A stretch of 64,000 nucleotides of DNA. It comes from Collinsella sp. An307 (lineage in GTDB: Bacteria; Actinomycetota; Coriobacteriia; Coriobacteriales; Coriobacteriaceae). The position numbers and the translations under genes are program-made. The DNA lies in assembly GCF_002161805.1 (NCBI RefSeq), contig NZ_NFIP01000006.1:92560-156559 (forward strand). Direction: 5' to 3'. Positions 1-8,010 of this stretch are shown piece by piece (within the stretch, counting starts at the first letter, position 1; every line of letters begins with the position of its first letter). Under the pieces are notes generated by a model that made no database searches, was not told the DNA's origin, and was given only the letters and a program-made list of their open reading frames with translations.

Positions 1-396
1 TTTATGAACACAAGCGGCGGCCCCATCTCCAAGCTCTGCGCTACCTACAAGGTGCGCCCCGAGGAGGTGCTCGTCATCCACGACGAGCTCGACATCCCCG
101 AGGGCGACGTGCGCGTGAAGGTCGGCGGCGGGCATGCCGGGCACAACGGCCTGCGCTCCATTATCGACAAGCTGGGCAGCCGCGACTTTAGCCGTATTCG
201 CGTAGGAATCGGCAACCCGCCCGGGCGCATGCCGGTGGCGGATTTTGTGCTGAAGCAGTTCCGCCCCAAGGAGCTCGAGGAGTTTGACGAGACCTGCGCC
301 CGCGCGGCAGACGCCGCGGCGCTCGCCCTCGTGCGCGGCGTTGTGTTTGCGCGCGACCACGTCAACGGGGCGGCCGCGCAAAACGGCAAGCACTAG
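1..396 (+). CDS. pth: Peptidyl-tRNA hydrolase, C-terminal part (cut by window edge)
   Basis: Pth releases peptides from peptidyl-tRNAs that drop off the ribosome, so the tRNA can be reused. The reading frame is open from base 1 and the true start lies outside the window. The visible 131 residues hold family-typical stretches: FMNTSGG near the start, HDELDIPEG, then GGGHAGHNGLRS and a GIGNPPGR segment. These belong to the conserved Pth core. The N-terminal catalytic His is off the window. No partner gene can be judged on the left. About 200 bp separate it from the next gene, which has its own promoter-like sequence. Confidence 0.95.
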   Translation, partial: FMNTSGGPISKLCATYKVRPEEVLVIHDELDIPEGDVRVKVGGGHAGHNGLRSIIDKLGSRDFSRIRVGIGNPPGRMPVADFVLKQFRPKELEEFDETCARAADAAALALVRGVVFARDHVNGAAAQNGKH

Positions 397-559
397 CACG
401 GCGGACGCCGCGCCCCGTTACGGCAACCCGCGCCTCCGAATGCCCTCGCCTCCGCCCCAACGGGGTCCTCAACTAATGAAGCTCTTAAACCTTGCTTAGC
501 CAAGTGTTACCGCTTAGCGCGAGCAGCTGCATGCGCAACGAGCGGCAAGCGGCGCACGG

Positions 560-565
560 TATAAT
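560..565 (+). promoter_or_regulatory. Putative -10 box upstream of the nfnA-like gene
   Basis: A perfect TATAAT lies 28 bp before the ATG of the next gene. No convincing -35 hexamer is seen 16-18 bp upstream. An AGAGAGGGG ribosome-binding site follows just before the ATG. Confidence 0.5.
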
Positions 566-593
566 CGGAACATGACTGTCAGAGAGGGGTCCT

Positions 594-1430
594 ATGTACC
601 AAATCCTGAAGAAGACGCAGTTCTCGGAGAACGTCTTCGAGTTCCGCGTTGCCGCGCCGCGCATGGCCAAAAAGGCGCACGCCGGCCAGTTCCTTATGGT
701 GCGCGCCGACGAGACGGGCGAGCGCGTGCCCTTCACCTTTGCCAACTGGAATCCCAATGAGGGGTGGATCGAGTTCATCTTTATGGTGGTCGGCAAGACC
801 ACCCGCGCGCTCGCGCAGATGAACGAGGGCGACTACCTCCGCGACGTGACGGGCCCGCTGGGCTGCCCGACCGAGATCGAGGGCGACCGCGTCACCGTCA
901 TCGGCGGCGGCGTGGGCCTCGCCATTGCCTATCCGGTGGCGCGCATGCTCTGCGAGCAGGGCAAAAAGGTCTCCGTCATCATGGGCGCCCGCACCGAGAG
1001 CCTGCTCATCTTAACCGAGCAGTTCCGCGCACTGCCGCTCGAGAACCTCTACATCACCACCGACGACGGCTCCGCCGGCGAGCAGGGCGTAGTGACCGCG
1101 CCGCTCGGGCGCATCTGCGAGGCCGGCGAGGTCGACAGCGTCTTTTGCGTCGGCCCCGTGCCGATGATGAAGTTCTCAGCGCTTACCTGCGAGAAGCACA
1201 ACGTGCCCGTTGTTGCGAGCCTGAACCCCATCATGGTCGACGGCACCGGCATGTGCGGCTGCTGCCGCGTCGAGGTGGGCGGCGAGACCAAGTTTGCCTG
1301 CGTCGACGGCCCCGACTTTGACGCCACCAAGGTCGACTGGAACGACCTCGCCCACCGTCAGGCGAGCTACAAGACGGAAGAGGCCGCGTCCATCGCTCAC
1401 TTTGAGGAGGCATGCGCATGCCAGAAGTAA
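594..1430 (+). CDS. nfnA: NfnA/SudB-like FAD/NAD-binding ferredoxin-NADP reductase subunit
   Basis: The 278-residue protein belongs to the sulfide/dihydroorotate-dehydrogenase-like FAD/NAD(P)-binding family. The paired subunit next door makes an NfnAB-type NADH-dependent ferredoxin:NADP+ oxidoreductase the best reading; this is cytoplasmic and can be electron-bifurcating. The N-terminal half is the FAD-binding barrel. A nucleotide-binding GGGVGLA motif sits near residue 103. The C-terminal MCGCC...C cluster (about residues 219-240) is the 2Fe-2S ligand set. The start is set by AGAGAGGGG 5 bp upstream. The gene overlaps the next start, so the two are translationally coupled. Sulfide dehydrogenase SudB is an alternative name for the same fold. 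Confidence 0.85.
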   Translation: MYQILKKTQFSENVFEFRVAAPRMAKKAHAGQFLMVRADETGERVPFTFANWNPNEGWIEFIFMVVGKTTRALAQMNEGDYLRDVTGPLGCPTEIEGDRVTVIGGGVGLAIAYPVARMLCEQGKKVSVIMGARTESLLILTEQFRALPLENLYITTDDGSAGEQGVVTAPLGRICEAGEVDSVFCVGPVPMMKFSALTCEKHNVPVVASLNPIMVDGTGMCGCCRVEVGGETKFACVDGPDFDATKVDWNDLAHRQASYKTEEAASIAHFEEACACQK

Positions 1431-2854
1431 CTTCCACCGGCGCGAACGCCGCCGAGCCCAAGAAATACCGCCCCAACCTCAAGGCGCCGCGCACTCCCGC
1501 CAACGAGGAACCCGCTGCCGAGCGCGCCTGCGATTTCCGCCCCGTCGACACCGGCTACACCAAGGCCGACGCCGTCGCCGAGGCCAACCGTTGCCTCGAC
1601 TGCAAGCGCCCGCTGTGCATGGAGGGGTGCCCCGTTGGCGTGCACATCCCCGAGTTCATCGCCAAGATCCGCGACGAGAACTGGGCGGGCGCGCTCGAGA
1701 CCATCAAGCGCGACAACCTCCTCCCCTCGGTCTGCGGCCGCGTCTGCCCGCAGGAAAATCAGTGCGAGGGCAAGTGCATCCTCGGCAAGAAGGGCGAGCC
1801 CGTGGCCATCGGCCAGCTCGAGCGCATGCTCGGCGACATGGCGGACGAGGTCGGCACCGCGCCTGTCTGCAAGCCCAAAAACGGCCACAAGGTCGCAATC
1901 GTGGGCTCCGGCCCCTCCGGCATCGCCTGCGCTGGCGAGCTCGCGCGCGAGGGCTTTGATGTCACCGTCTTTGAGGCGTTCTTCACCGGCGGCGGCGTGC
2001 TTACCTATGGCATCCCCGAGTTCCGCCTGCCCAAGGACATCGTCAAGCGCGAAATCGACAGCCTGGAGAAGCTCGGTGTGCACTTTGAATACAACGCGGT
2101 TGCCGGGCGCCTCTTCACCGCCGACGAGCTCTTTGAGGAGGAGGGCTTTGACGCGCTCTACCTCGCCGTCGGCGCTGGCCTGCCGCGCTTTTTGAACGTC
2201 CCGGGCGAGAACCTCCCCGGCGTGTACTGCGCAAACGAGTACCTCACCCGCGTGAACCTCATGAAAGCGTACGAGTTCCCCACCTACGACACGCCGGTGC
2301 GCCACGGCAAGAACGTCGTGGTCTTTGGCGGCGGCAACGTTGCTATGGACGCCGCGCGCACGGCACTGCGCCTTGGTGCCGAGAAGGTCACGCTCGCCTA
2401 CCGCCGCACCGAGGCTGAGATGCCCGCGCGCAAAGCAGAGATCCATCACGCCAAGGAAGAGGGCGTTGAGATCCTCGAGCTGGTGAGCCCCATCGAATTC
2501 ACCGCAGGCGAGGACGGCTTTGTAAACGGCATCCGCCTGCAGCAGATGGAGCTCGGCGAGCCGGATGAGTCCGGACGCCGCCGCCCCGTCGTTGTGGAGG
2601 GTGTCACGCACGAGATTCCCTGCGATGTTGCCATCACCGCCATCGGCACGAAGGCCAACCCCTTTGCAAGCCCGGCATCTGGCGTTGAGGCCAACAAGTG
2701 GGGCTATATCGACACCGATGAGGACGGACGCACCTCGAACCCGCGCGTGTGGGCGGGCGGCGACATCGTCACCGGCGCCGCAACGGTCATCCTCGCGATG
2801 GGCGCGGGCAAGAAGGCCGCGCACTCGATTGCAAAGACAATCCTGGAGGCATAG
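1418..2854 (+). CDS. nfnB: NfnB/GltD-like NAD(P)-binding Fe-S oxidoreductase subunit
   Basis: This 478-residue protein is the glutamate-synthase-small-subunit-like flavoprotein that pairs with NfnA. N-terminal cysteine clusters (CLDCKRPLCMEGCP, then CGRVCPQENQCEGKC) should bind two 4Fe-4S centres. They are followed by two dinucleotide-binding folds (GSGPSGIACAGELA; FGGGNVAMDAARTALRLG) and a C-terminal GGDIVTGAATVILAMGAG motif. Two ATGs are possible. ATG 1418 is chosen because GGAGG at 1406-1410 is 7 bp away, while ATG 1412 would leave only 1 bp. Without a large GltB gene here, Nfn-type transhydrogenation is more likely than glutamate synthesis. Confidence 0.85.
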   Translation: MPEVTSTGANAAEPKKYRPNLKAPRTPANEEPAAERACDFRPVDTGYTKADAVAEANRCLDCKRPLCMEGCPVGVHIPEFIAKIRDENWAGALETIKRDNLLPSVCGRVCPQENQCEGKCILGKKGEPVAIGQLERMLGDMADEVGTAPVCKPKNGHKVAIVGSGPSGIACAGELAREGFDVTVFEAFFTGGGVLTYGIPEFRLPKDIVKREIDSLEKLGVHFEYNAVAGRLFTADELFEEEGFDALYLAVGAGLPRFLNVPGENLPGVYCANEYLTRVNLMKAYEFPTYDTPVRHGKNVVVFGGGNVAMDAARTALRLGAEKVTLAYRRTEAEMPARKAEIHHAKEEGVEILELVSPIEFTAGEDGFVNGIRLQQMELGEPDESGRRRPVVVEGVTHEIPCDVAITAIGTKANPFASPASGVEANKWGYIDTDEDGRTSNPRVWAGGDIVTGAATVILAMGAGKKAAHSIAKTILEA

Positions 2855-2890
2855 CCCCCGGAGCGGGTACTGCGAACATCCCGCAAAGTA

Positions 2891-2932
2891 GCGGAGGGCC
2901 CGAGCTTACGTACGCTCGGGCCCTCCGCTTTT
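2891..2932 (+). terminator. Strong intrinsic terminator after nfnB
   Basis: A perfect 15-bp GC-rich stem (2891-2905 with 2914-2928) with an 8-nt loop is followed by TTTT. It lies 37 bp after the nfnB stop codon. Confidence 0.9.
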
Positions 2933-3004
2933 AGGAACCATCGTCGCCAGACCTACGCAGATGCAGCGCATTCCGACTCGTCATGACTTAAAAACGCTCT
3001 CAGC

Positions 3005-3187
3005 GGTCAAAGACCCCCGCAGAATAATAAACAACCCCCTATGAGGCAGCCCGAACAGAGGCCCATGGCGGGCCTCAGCGTCCAAATAGTGCCAAAAATG
3101 GCTCTGCTGGGCATCTTTTTGGCTCCTGCGAGCCGGTTTCACCCGCATCCGGCAAGTCGAATCATTATTCTGCGGGGGTCTTTGACC
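3005..3187. mobile_element. MITE-like element, copy 1 (24-bp terminal inverted repeats)
   Basis: The first 24 bp (3005-3028, beginning GGTCAAAGACCCCCGC) are repeated exactly in inverted orientation at 3164-3187. The element is 183 bp long and has no transposase frame. A second, more decayed copy of identical length lies at 22467-22649 in the opposite orientation. No clear target-site duplication is visible. A non-autonomous transposable element is the best guess; a structured RNA or paired operators are alternatives. Confidence 0.55.
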
Positions 3188-3189
3188 AA

Positions 3190-3215
3190 TGAGGGGCCCT
3201 CTTGCGAGAGCCCCT
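3190..3215 (-). terminator. Hairpin downstream of the cytidylate-kinase-like gene
   Basis: GAGGGGC pairs with GCCCCTC, and an inner CTC/GAG pair flanks a TTGC loop, with one mismatch. It lies 33 bp past the stop of the leftward gene. There is no good U tract on the minus strand, so termination is only a guess. Confidence 0.4.
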
Positions 3216-3247
3216 CTTCAAAACAAGCTATGTTGCGGTCCGGCGTG

Positions 3248-4003
3248 CTACTCCACCGTCGCGGGGACGCGCAGCGGACGCGCCGCCTCAGCCTCGGCGG
3301 CAGCCTTAGATGCCGCCTCCTCGCAGACGCCGAGCTCGCGAAGCTTCGCGCGGTACGCGGCGGCAATAACCTCCATGCAACCCTCGCGACCGAGCTTGGC
3401 GCGGTTCACCACCAGGTCCTTGCCGCTGTCCATGCGCCACTTGCCCGCCGAATAGCGCTTGTAGAAGTCCTCACGGAAGCGCTGCATGCGCTTCACAAGA
3501 CGCGCTCCCTGCTGGCGGTTGAGACCGCGCTTGCCGGCAACGATCTTCACGCGCTCGTCAAAGGGCGCGGTCACAAGCACGGCGATGTGGTTGGGGTTAT
3601 GGCGCAGGATGTAATCGGAAAGGCGCCCCTCGATGATGCAGCTCTCGGTGGAGCCAAGGTCAAGAATGACCTGCGTCATCTGCTCAAAGAGCTTGTCGGC
3701 GAGCGTGCGGGAATCCACGCGATCGGGCAGAAACGCCGTGAACTCGGCGGCAAGCTGCTCATCGTACTGGGCAATCTTGTCGACGGACTCACCGGCGCGC
3801 TGGCTAGCACGCACGAGCACCTCTTTGTCGTACAGCGGGATGCCGAGCTCGGCGGAGAGCATCTTGCCGATCTCGTGCCCCTCGGCGCCAAAGTCGCGCG
3901 CAATGGTGATGACAACGGGCTGGCCGGCACGCTCGGCCTCGCTCGCCGCGGCGCGCGCCTCGAGGACGGCGCGCTGACGGCTGATGAACGGAATGAAGGG
4001 CAT
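3248..4003 (-). CDS. Cytidylate-kinase-like family protein
   Basis: The 251-residue protein matches the cytidylate-kinase-like family (P-loop-type fold, function not settled). The core begins near residue 30 with VVITIARDFGAEGHEIGKMLSAEL, a nucleotide-binding segment typical of this family. SCIIEGRLSDYIL and an R/K-rich lid region (residues about 165-185) follow. It is not the housekeeping Cmk, whose N-terminal GPAGAGKST loop is absent. The gene starts 24 bp after the last permease gene of the amino-acid transporter and may be co-transcribed with it. The substrate is unknown. Confidence 0.75.
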   Translation of the reverse strand: MPFIPFISRQRAVLEARAAASEAERAGQPVVITIARDFGAEGHEIGKMLSAELGIPLYDKEVLVRASQRAGESVDKIAQYDEQLAAEFTAFLPDRVDSRTLADKLFEQMTQVILDLGSTESCIIEGRLSDYILRHNPNHIAVLVTAPFDERVKIVAGKRGLNRQQGARLVKRMQRFREDFYKRYSAGKWRMDSGKDLVVNRAKLGREGCMEVIAAAYRAKLRELGVCEEAASKAAAEAEAARPLRVPATVE

Positions 4004-4027
4004 GGTGCCTCCTTTGCTCGACGCCGG

Positions 4028-4675
4028 CTACGCGGCGACCACGCGGCGCTGGTAAGCGCGCACGATCAGCGAGATACCAAAGTTCAAAACGAAGTACAGA
4101 GCAAAAACGAATCCGTAGAGCAGCAGGACCTGCGAGAGGTCGCTTGTGTAGCCCATGACAACCTTTGCCGAGAACATGAATTCCGCGACATTGATACCGG
4201 CGAGATACGACGAGTCCTTGATGACCGTCGTGCACTGGCTAAAGAGCGCCGGGATGATGGTCTTGAACGTCTGCGGCAAGATGATGAGACGCATGCTCGC
4301 GAAGAAGCCGAAGCCCTGGCTCTGCGCCGCCTCAAACTGGCTCTTGGGAATGGAGTTCAAACCGCCGCGGATGATCTCGGCCATAACGGCGGAAGTGAAG
4401 ATCGTAAACGCCAACACGGAGATAAAGATATCGTTACCCTTCACCGTGAAGTAGATGAAGAGGATCCACAGCAGGTTAGGCGTGCAGCGGAAGAGCTCGA
4501 TGTAGGCGGAGACCAGCCATTTGAAGATGCTGAGCTTGCCGGTGCAATACTGTTTAACAAGCGCGAGCACCGTTCCCAAGATGACCGAGAAGATGATAGC
4601 GAGTATCGAAATCTCGATCGTTTTCAGGAAGCCCTGCATGATGAAGGAGACGTTTGCGGGAGTAAAGATTTCCAT
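4028..4675 (-). CDS. Polar amino-acid ABC transporter permease (second permease)
   Basis: This 215-residue inner-membrane permease is of the HisM/GlnP/GltJ family. It has hydrophobic segments at about 15-40, 55-75, 85-105, 140-160 and 180-205. The EAA-type loop that docks to the ATPase is visible as GGLNSIPKSQFEAAQSQGF. Its ATG lies 3 bp after the stop of the first permease gene, which indicates one operon and a heterodimeric channel. Polar residues such as glutamate, glutamine or cystine are likely substrates; the sequence does not settle which. Confidence 0.9.
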   Translation of the reverse strand: MEIFTPANVSFIMQGFLKTIEISILAIIFSVILGTVLALVKQYCTGKLSIFKWLVSAYIELFRCTPNLLWILFIYFTVKGNDIFISVLAFTIFTSAVMAEIIRGGLNSIPKSQFEAAQSQGFGFFASMRLIILPQTFKTIIPALFSQCTTVIKDSSYLAGINVAEFMFSAKVVMGYTSDLSQVLLLYGFVFALYFVLNFGISLIVRAYQRRVVAA

Positions 4676-4678
4676 GCC

Positions 4679-5425
4679 TTACGCCTCCTTTGCAGGCTCA
4701 GGGGTGATACCGGGGATAGTTTTGGCGCGCGGACGCTTCTTGGAGCGCTTCTCGAGCCACTGAACAAGAAGCGCCAGCGGGAAGCAGATGATGAAGTACA
4801 ACACGCAGGCCATGATGTAGCCCTGCAGGTATCCATACGTGGATACAAAGTTGTCGGCATTGTACATAAGGTCGCCACCGGCAATAAGCGCGAGCACCGA
4901 GGTGTTCTTGACGAGGTTGAGCGCCTGGTTGCAGAGCGGGGGCAGAATCACTTTAAAGGTCTGCGGCAGGATAATGTAGATGTAGGCCTGCACGCGGGTG
5001 AAGCCCTGTGAGAGCGCCGCCTCCATCTGACCGCGCGGCACCGCCTCGATGCCGGTACGGATGACCTCGGAGATATACGCCGCATGGTAGAGGCCCACGC
5101 CGAGGGCGCCGATGGCAAACGACGAGAGGCGGACCGGACTCGGAGCGCCGAGAATCGCCTGCAGCACACGCGGACCCGCCATGTAGTAGAAAAACACCTG
5201 CACGGGAAGGGGCGTGTTCTGGAAGAACTCAACATACACACGGCTAATACCGCGAAGAATCCGCGAACGCGTGGTCGAGAACACGCCAAGGACGGTTCCC
5301 AAAACCAACGACAGCGCCAAGCCGGCGATGACCACCTGCAGCGTGAAGGCAAACCCCTCCCAGAAGCCCTCCATGCTGCTGAGGGTAATCTCCCAGCGCC
5401 GCGGATCGAATAGGCCTTCGAGCAT
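4679..5425 (-). CDS. Polar amino-acid ABC transporter permease (first permease)
   Basis: This 248-residue HisQ/GlnP-type membrane permease has an N-terminal LTLQ-type helix (FAFTLQVVIAGLALSLVLG) and the ATPase-docking loop GIEAVPRGQMEAALSQGF near residues 145-165. A lysine/arginine-rich C-terminus is seen (LEKRSKKRPRAK). The start is placed at ATG 5425, which has AGAGGAG about 5 bp upstream. An in-frame ATG at 5491 would add an unlikely 22-residue leader with no ribosome-binding site. It works with the downstream permease, the upstream binding protein and the ATPase. Confidence 0.88.
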   Translation of the reverse strand: MLEGLFDPRRWEITLSSMEGFWEGFAFTLQVVIAGLALSLVLGTVLGVFSTTRSRILRGISRVYVEFFQNTPLPVQVFFYYMAGPRVLQAILGAPSPVRLSSFAIGALGVGLYHAAYISEVIRTGIEAVPRGQMEAALSQGFTRVQAYIYIILPQTFKVILPPLCNQALNLVKNTSVLALIAGGDLMYNADNFVSTYGYLQGYIMACVLYFIICFPLALLVQWLEKRSKKRPRAKTIPGITPEPAKEA

Positions 5426-5533
5426 ATCGCTCCTCTCTCGTGCCAGTACGTGCAAAACGCCCGGGCGGATGGCGCCGCCCGGGCGAGACATCCCTCAGAC
5501 CAGTCAGAACCGGATCGAGGGATTAAGCTCAAC

Positions 5534-6391
5534 TTAGAGCAGATTCCAAGTCGTGGCTTCCTCCTCGAGCCAGCCATTGTCGAGCAGCTCGTTTACCTTG
5601 TCGTTCACAACCTCGGACAGGTCGGAACCCTTCTTGGTAGCGATGCCGTACTCCTGCTCGCCAAACTCGACCTCGGGCTCCAGGAGCTCCTTCTGGTCGT
5701 TCATGTAGGTGTTCAGCGTAGAGCGGTCCATAGCGAAGGCGTCGACGTTGCCCGACTCGAGCGCGGAATTGATCGAGGGGTAGTCGGGGTATTCGTTGAA
5801 GTTGTCGTTCGTGAGCTCAACGCCCTCCTCGGCAACGGCGGCGATAACCGCGTCCTTGGTGGTCGAACCCTGCGAAACGCCAACGAGCTTGCCCTCGAGA
5901 TCGGAGAGCTTCTCCATGCCGGAGTCCTTCATGATCATGACGCCCACGTGGTCGACACGGTACGGATCGGAGAAGTCCCAATCCTCCAAGCGCTCATCGG
6001 TGATGGTATAGGTGGCGCAGACGATATCGAGCGAGTCGTTGTCGATAAGCGGGCCGCGCGTCTTGGGGGTCACGGTCGTGAACTCGCAGAGGCCCTGCTC
6101 CTTGGCCTCCTCGTAGGAGACGCCAAAGACGGCCGCGGCGATCTGGTAGCACAGGTCAATCTCGAGACCCTCGTACTCGCCGGTCTCGGTATTGAGGTAG
6201 CCGTAGCCGAGCACGTCGGCCTTCACGCCACAATTAAGCTTACCGCGCGCCTTGATGGTCTCGACCTTGGACGATGCGTCGGCGCTGCCAGAGGCTGCCG
6301 GATCGGAATTGCAACCAGCGAGTGCACCGGTGCCGAGCACCGCGGCTGCTGCGCCGAAAACCTGTACGAACTGACGACGAGACAGAGACAT
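5534..6391 (-). CDS. Amino-acid ABC transporter substrate-binding lipoprotein (Tat-type signal)
   Basis: This 285-residue extracellular solute-binding protein of family 3 delivers amino acids to the permease pair. The N-terminus carries a twin-arginine-like motif (SRRQFVQ), a hydrophobic stretch and a lipobox ending LAGC, so it is probably a Tat-exported lipoprotein. Family-typical binding-site segments include GYEGLEIDLCYQIAAAVFG-like and DIVCATYTITDERLEDWDFSDPY. The start at ATG 6391 has GGGAGG 8 bp upstream and gives the signal peptide directly. The gene lies between the ATPase gene and the first permease gene, all leftward. Confidence 0.9.
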   Translation of the reverse strand: MSLSRRQFVQVFGAAAAVLGTGALAGCNSDPAASGSADASSKVETIKARGKLNCGVKADVLGYGYLNTETGEYEGLEIDLCYQIAAAVFGVSYEEAKEQGLCEFTTVTPKTRGPLIDNDSLDIVCATYTITDERLEDWDFSDPYRVDHVGVMIMKDSGMEKLSDLEGKLVGVSQGSTTKDAVIAAVAEEGVELTNDNFNEYPDYPSINSALESGNVDAFAMDRSTLNTYMNDQKELLEPEVEFGEQEYGIATKKGSDLSEVVNDKVNELLDNGWLEEEATTWNLL

Positions 6392-6490
6392 AAGAGGTAC
6401 CTCCCTTTGGTACGGGCGACGCGCGCCAAAGGCGCGAACGCCGGAAGAGCCGCCGAGCGGGGCGCCCGGCGGGCGAGCCAAAACTACGCG

Positions 6491-7222
6491 CTAGTGCAAG
6501 ATCTTGTTGAGGAAGTCCTTGCAGCGCGGGTTCTGCGGGTTGGTGAAGAAGTGCTCGGGCGTGCCCTCCTCCAGAATCTGACCGTCGTCCATAAAGATGA
6601 CGCGGTCGGCGACCTGGCGGGCAAAGTTCATCTCGTGCGTCACGCAGATCATGGTGATGTTTTCCTGCGCGAGCTCGATCATGACGTCGAGTACTTCCTG
6701 GATCATCTCGGGGTCAAGCGCCGAGGTGGGCTCGTCAAAGAGGATGATCGGCTGCTTGGTGCACATAGCGCGCGCAATGGCGACGCGCTGCTGCTGCCCG
6801 CCGGAGAGGTTCTGCGGGTACTCGCCCGCCTTCTGGGCAAGGCCAACGCGCTCGAGCGCGGCCATGGCGGCCTTGTTGGCCTCCTCCTTGCTCTTCTTTT
6901 GGAGCTTGATGGGGGCCAGCGTGAGGTTGCCAAGCACCGTCATGTTGGGGTAGAGGTTGAACTGCTGGAACACCATCGAGGAGTACTTGCGCGTGAGCTC
7001 GAGGTGGTTCTTCTTGGTCATGAGGTGACCGTCGATGGTCACGGTGCCGGTCGTGGGCTCCTCGAGGAAGTCCACGCAGCGGATGAGCGTCGACTTGCCG
7101 GAGCCGGAGGGCCCGATGATGACGACCTTCTCGCCGCGCTTCACGGTGAGGTCAATGTCCTTCAAGACGTGGAGGTCGCCGAAGTACTTGTTGAGGCCAC
7201 GAATCTCGATCATCTCGGCCAT
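6491..7222 (-). CDS. Polar amino-acid ABC transporter ATP-binding protein
   Basis: This 243-residue ATPase powers the uptake system encoded downstream. Walker A (GPSGSGKST), Q-loop (FQQFNLYPN), signature ([14 protein letters not shown]), Walker B ([14 protein letters not shown]) and the H-loop (VTHEM) are all intact. They match the GlnQ/HisP class. The start at ATG 7222 (MAEMIEIRG) has AAAGGA 8 bp upstream. The in-frame ATG at 7261 lacks a ribosome-binding site. It is the first gene of the operon, an order (ATPase, binding protein, permease, permease) common for glutamate-type transporters. Confidence 0.93.
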   Translation of the reverse strand: MAEMIEIRGLNKYFGDLHVLKDIDLTVKRGEKVVIIGPSGSGKSTLIRCVDFLEEPTTGTVTIDGHLMTKKNHLELTRKYSSMVFQQFNLYPNMTVLGNLTLAPIKLQKKSKEEANKAAMAALERVGLAQKAGEYPQNLSGGQQQRVAIARAMCTKQPIILFDEPTSALDPEMIQEVLDVMIELAQENITMICVTHEMNFARQVADRVIFMDDGQILEEGTPEHFFTNPQNPRCKDFLNKILH

Positions 7223-7535
7223 GCGGTGAATCCTTTCTATCTGGCCGCGGCGCCGGGGCATCCGCGGTTCGCGTGCTCATTGTAGAACAGCGGGGTTGGG
7301 GAGCATCCGGAGGGGGTTACCCGCAACAGAGGGGTAACGAGCTCGGCACACGCCCGTAACCAATGCGCCCCATCTCTGGGGCGCAAAGCGGTTTTCTTAT
7401 GATACCCGAAATATTTGGCAAGTAAACACTTTAGCGTGATGGAGTATCACTCCTTCACAAGCGTGTACGGGGCGTTTCTTTGCCCGGACGCAGCATTCTC
7501 GCCAGCAAGGGCAATGGCGCCTACGCCAGCGGCTC
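7223..7535. other. Intergenic region holding the ABC operon promoter
   Basis: These 313 bp lie between yqeY and the transporter operon, both leftward. On the minus strand a TACAAT (7279-7284) is a possible -10 box; no clear -35 is seen. No open frame with coding character and no RNA gene was recognised. Confidence 0.4.
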
Positions 7536-7979
7536 TTACGCCAAGCGGGAGCCGACCTCTTTTGCTGCGGCAGCCTTGTCAAAGTTCCCGCCCGTCGCCT
7601 GATTGAGCGCGCCCATGACGCGACCCATGTCCTTCTTGGTGGTGGCGCCGACCTCGGCAATCGTCTCCTCGATCAGCTGGACCAGAGCCTCGCCCGAGAC
7701 CTGCGCGGGCAGCAGGCTCTCCAGAATCTCAACCTGCTCGCGCAGCGTATCGGTGCGCTCCTGGTTGGTGCCGGCCTTCTCGGACATCTCGAGCGTCTCG
7801 GAGGTCTGCTTGATAAGGCGACGGATCATGTTGGTCACGTCCTGCTCGGTGGCGTCGCGGCGCTCGTTCACCTCGACGTTTTTCACCTCGCCCATGACCT
7901 GGCGGATGATGGAGAGACGCGTCTTGTCCTTCGCCTTCATGGCGGCGACCATCGCGTCGTGAAGCTCCTCGTTAGTCAT
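7536..7979 (-). CDS. yqeY: GatB/YqeY-domain protein
   Basis: This 147-residue protein is of the YqeY family, whose fold resembles the tail domain of the GatB amidotransferase subunit; its cell role is poorly known. The typical DKTRLSIIRQVMGEVKN motif sits near residue 18, and IAEVGATTKKDMGRVMGAL in the C-terminal half is diagnostic. The start is ATG 7979 with AGGAAG 7 bp upstream. A longer in-frame extension to 8237 overlaps the coding tail of the upstream foldase gene and is rejected. The gene follows the parvulin gene by 31 bp and is probably co-transcribed with it. Confidence 0.88.
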   Translation of the reverse strand: MTNEELHDAMVAAMKAKDKTRLSIIRQVMGEVKNVEVNERRDATEQDVTNMIRRLIKQTSETLEMSEKAGTNQERTDTLREQVEILESLLPAQVSGEALVQLIEETIAEVGATTKKDMGRVMGALNQATGGNFDKAAAAKEVGSRLA

Positions 7980-8010
7980 AGCGCACTTCCTATCTAGGTA
8001 ACTCTCAACA

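Larger units (their letters stand above)
2855..3247. other. Convergent intergenic region with terminator and repeat element
   Basis: This 393-bp stretch between nfnB and the leftward kinase gene holds the nfnB terminator, the 183-bp terminal-inverted-repeat element at 3005-3187, and a second hairpin at 3190-3215. No coding signal is seen. Confidence 0.7.

Noticed and set aside
1397..2824. 475-codon frame opposite the nfnB gene
   Set aside because: Alanine/glycine/leucine/aspartate-biased shadow; nfnB itself is intact.
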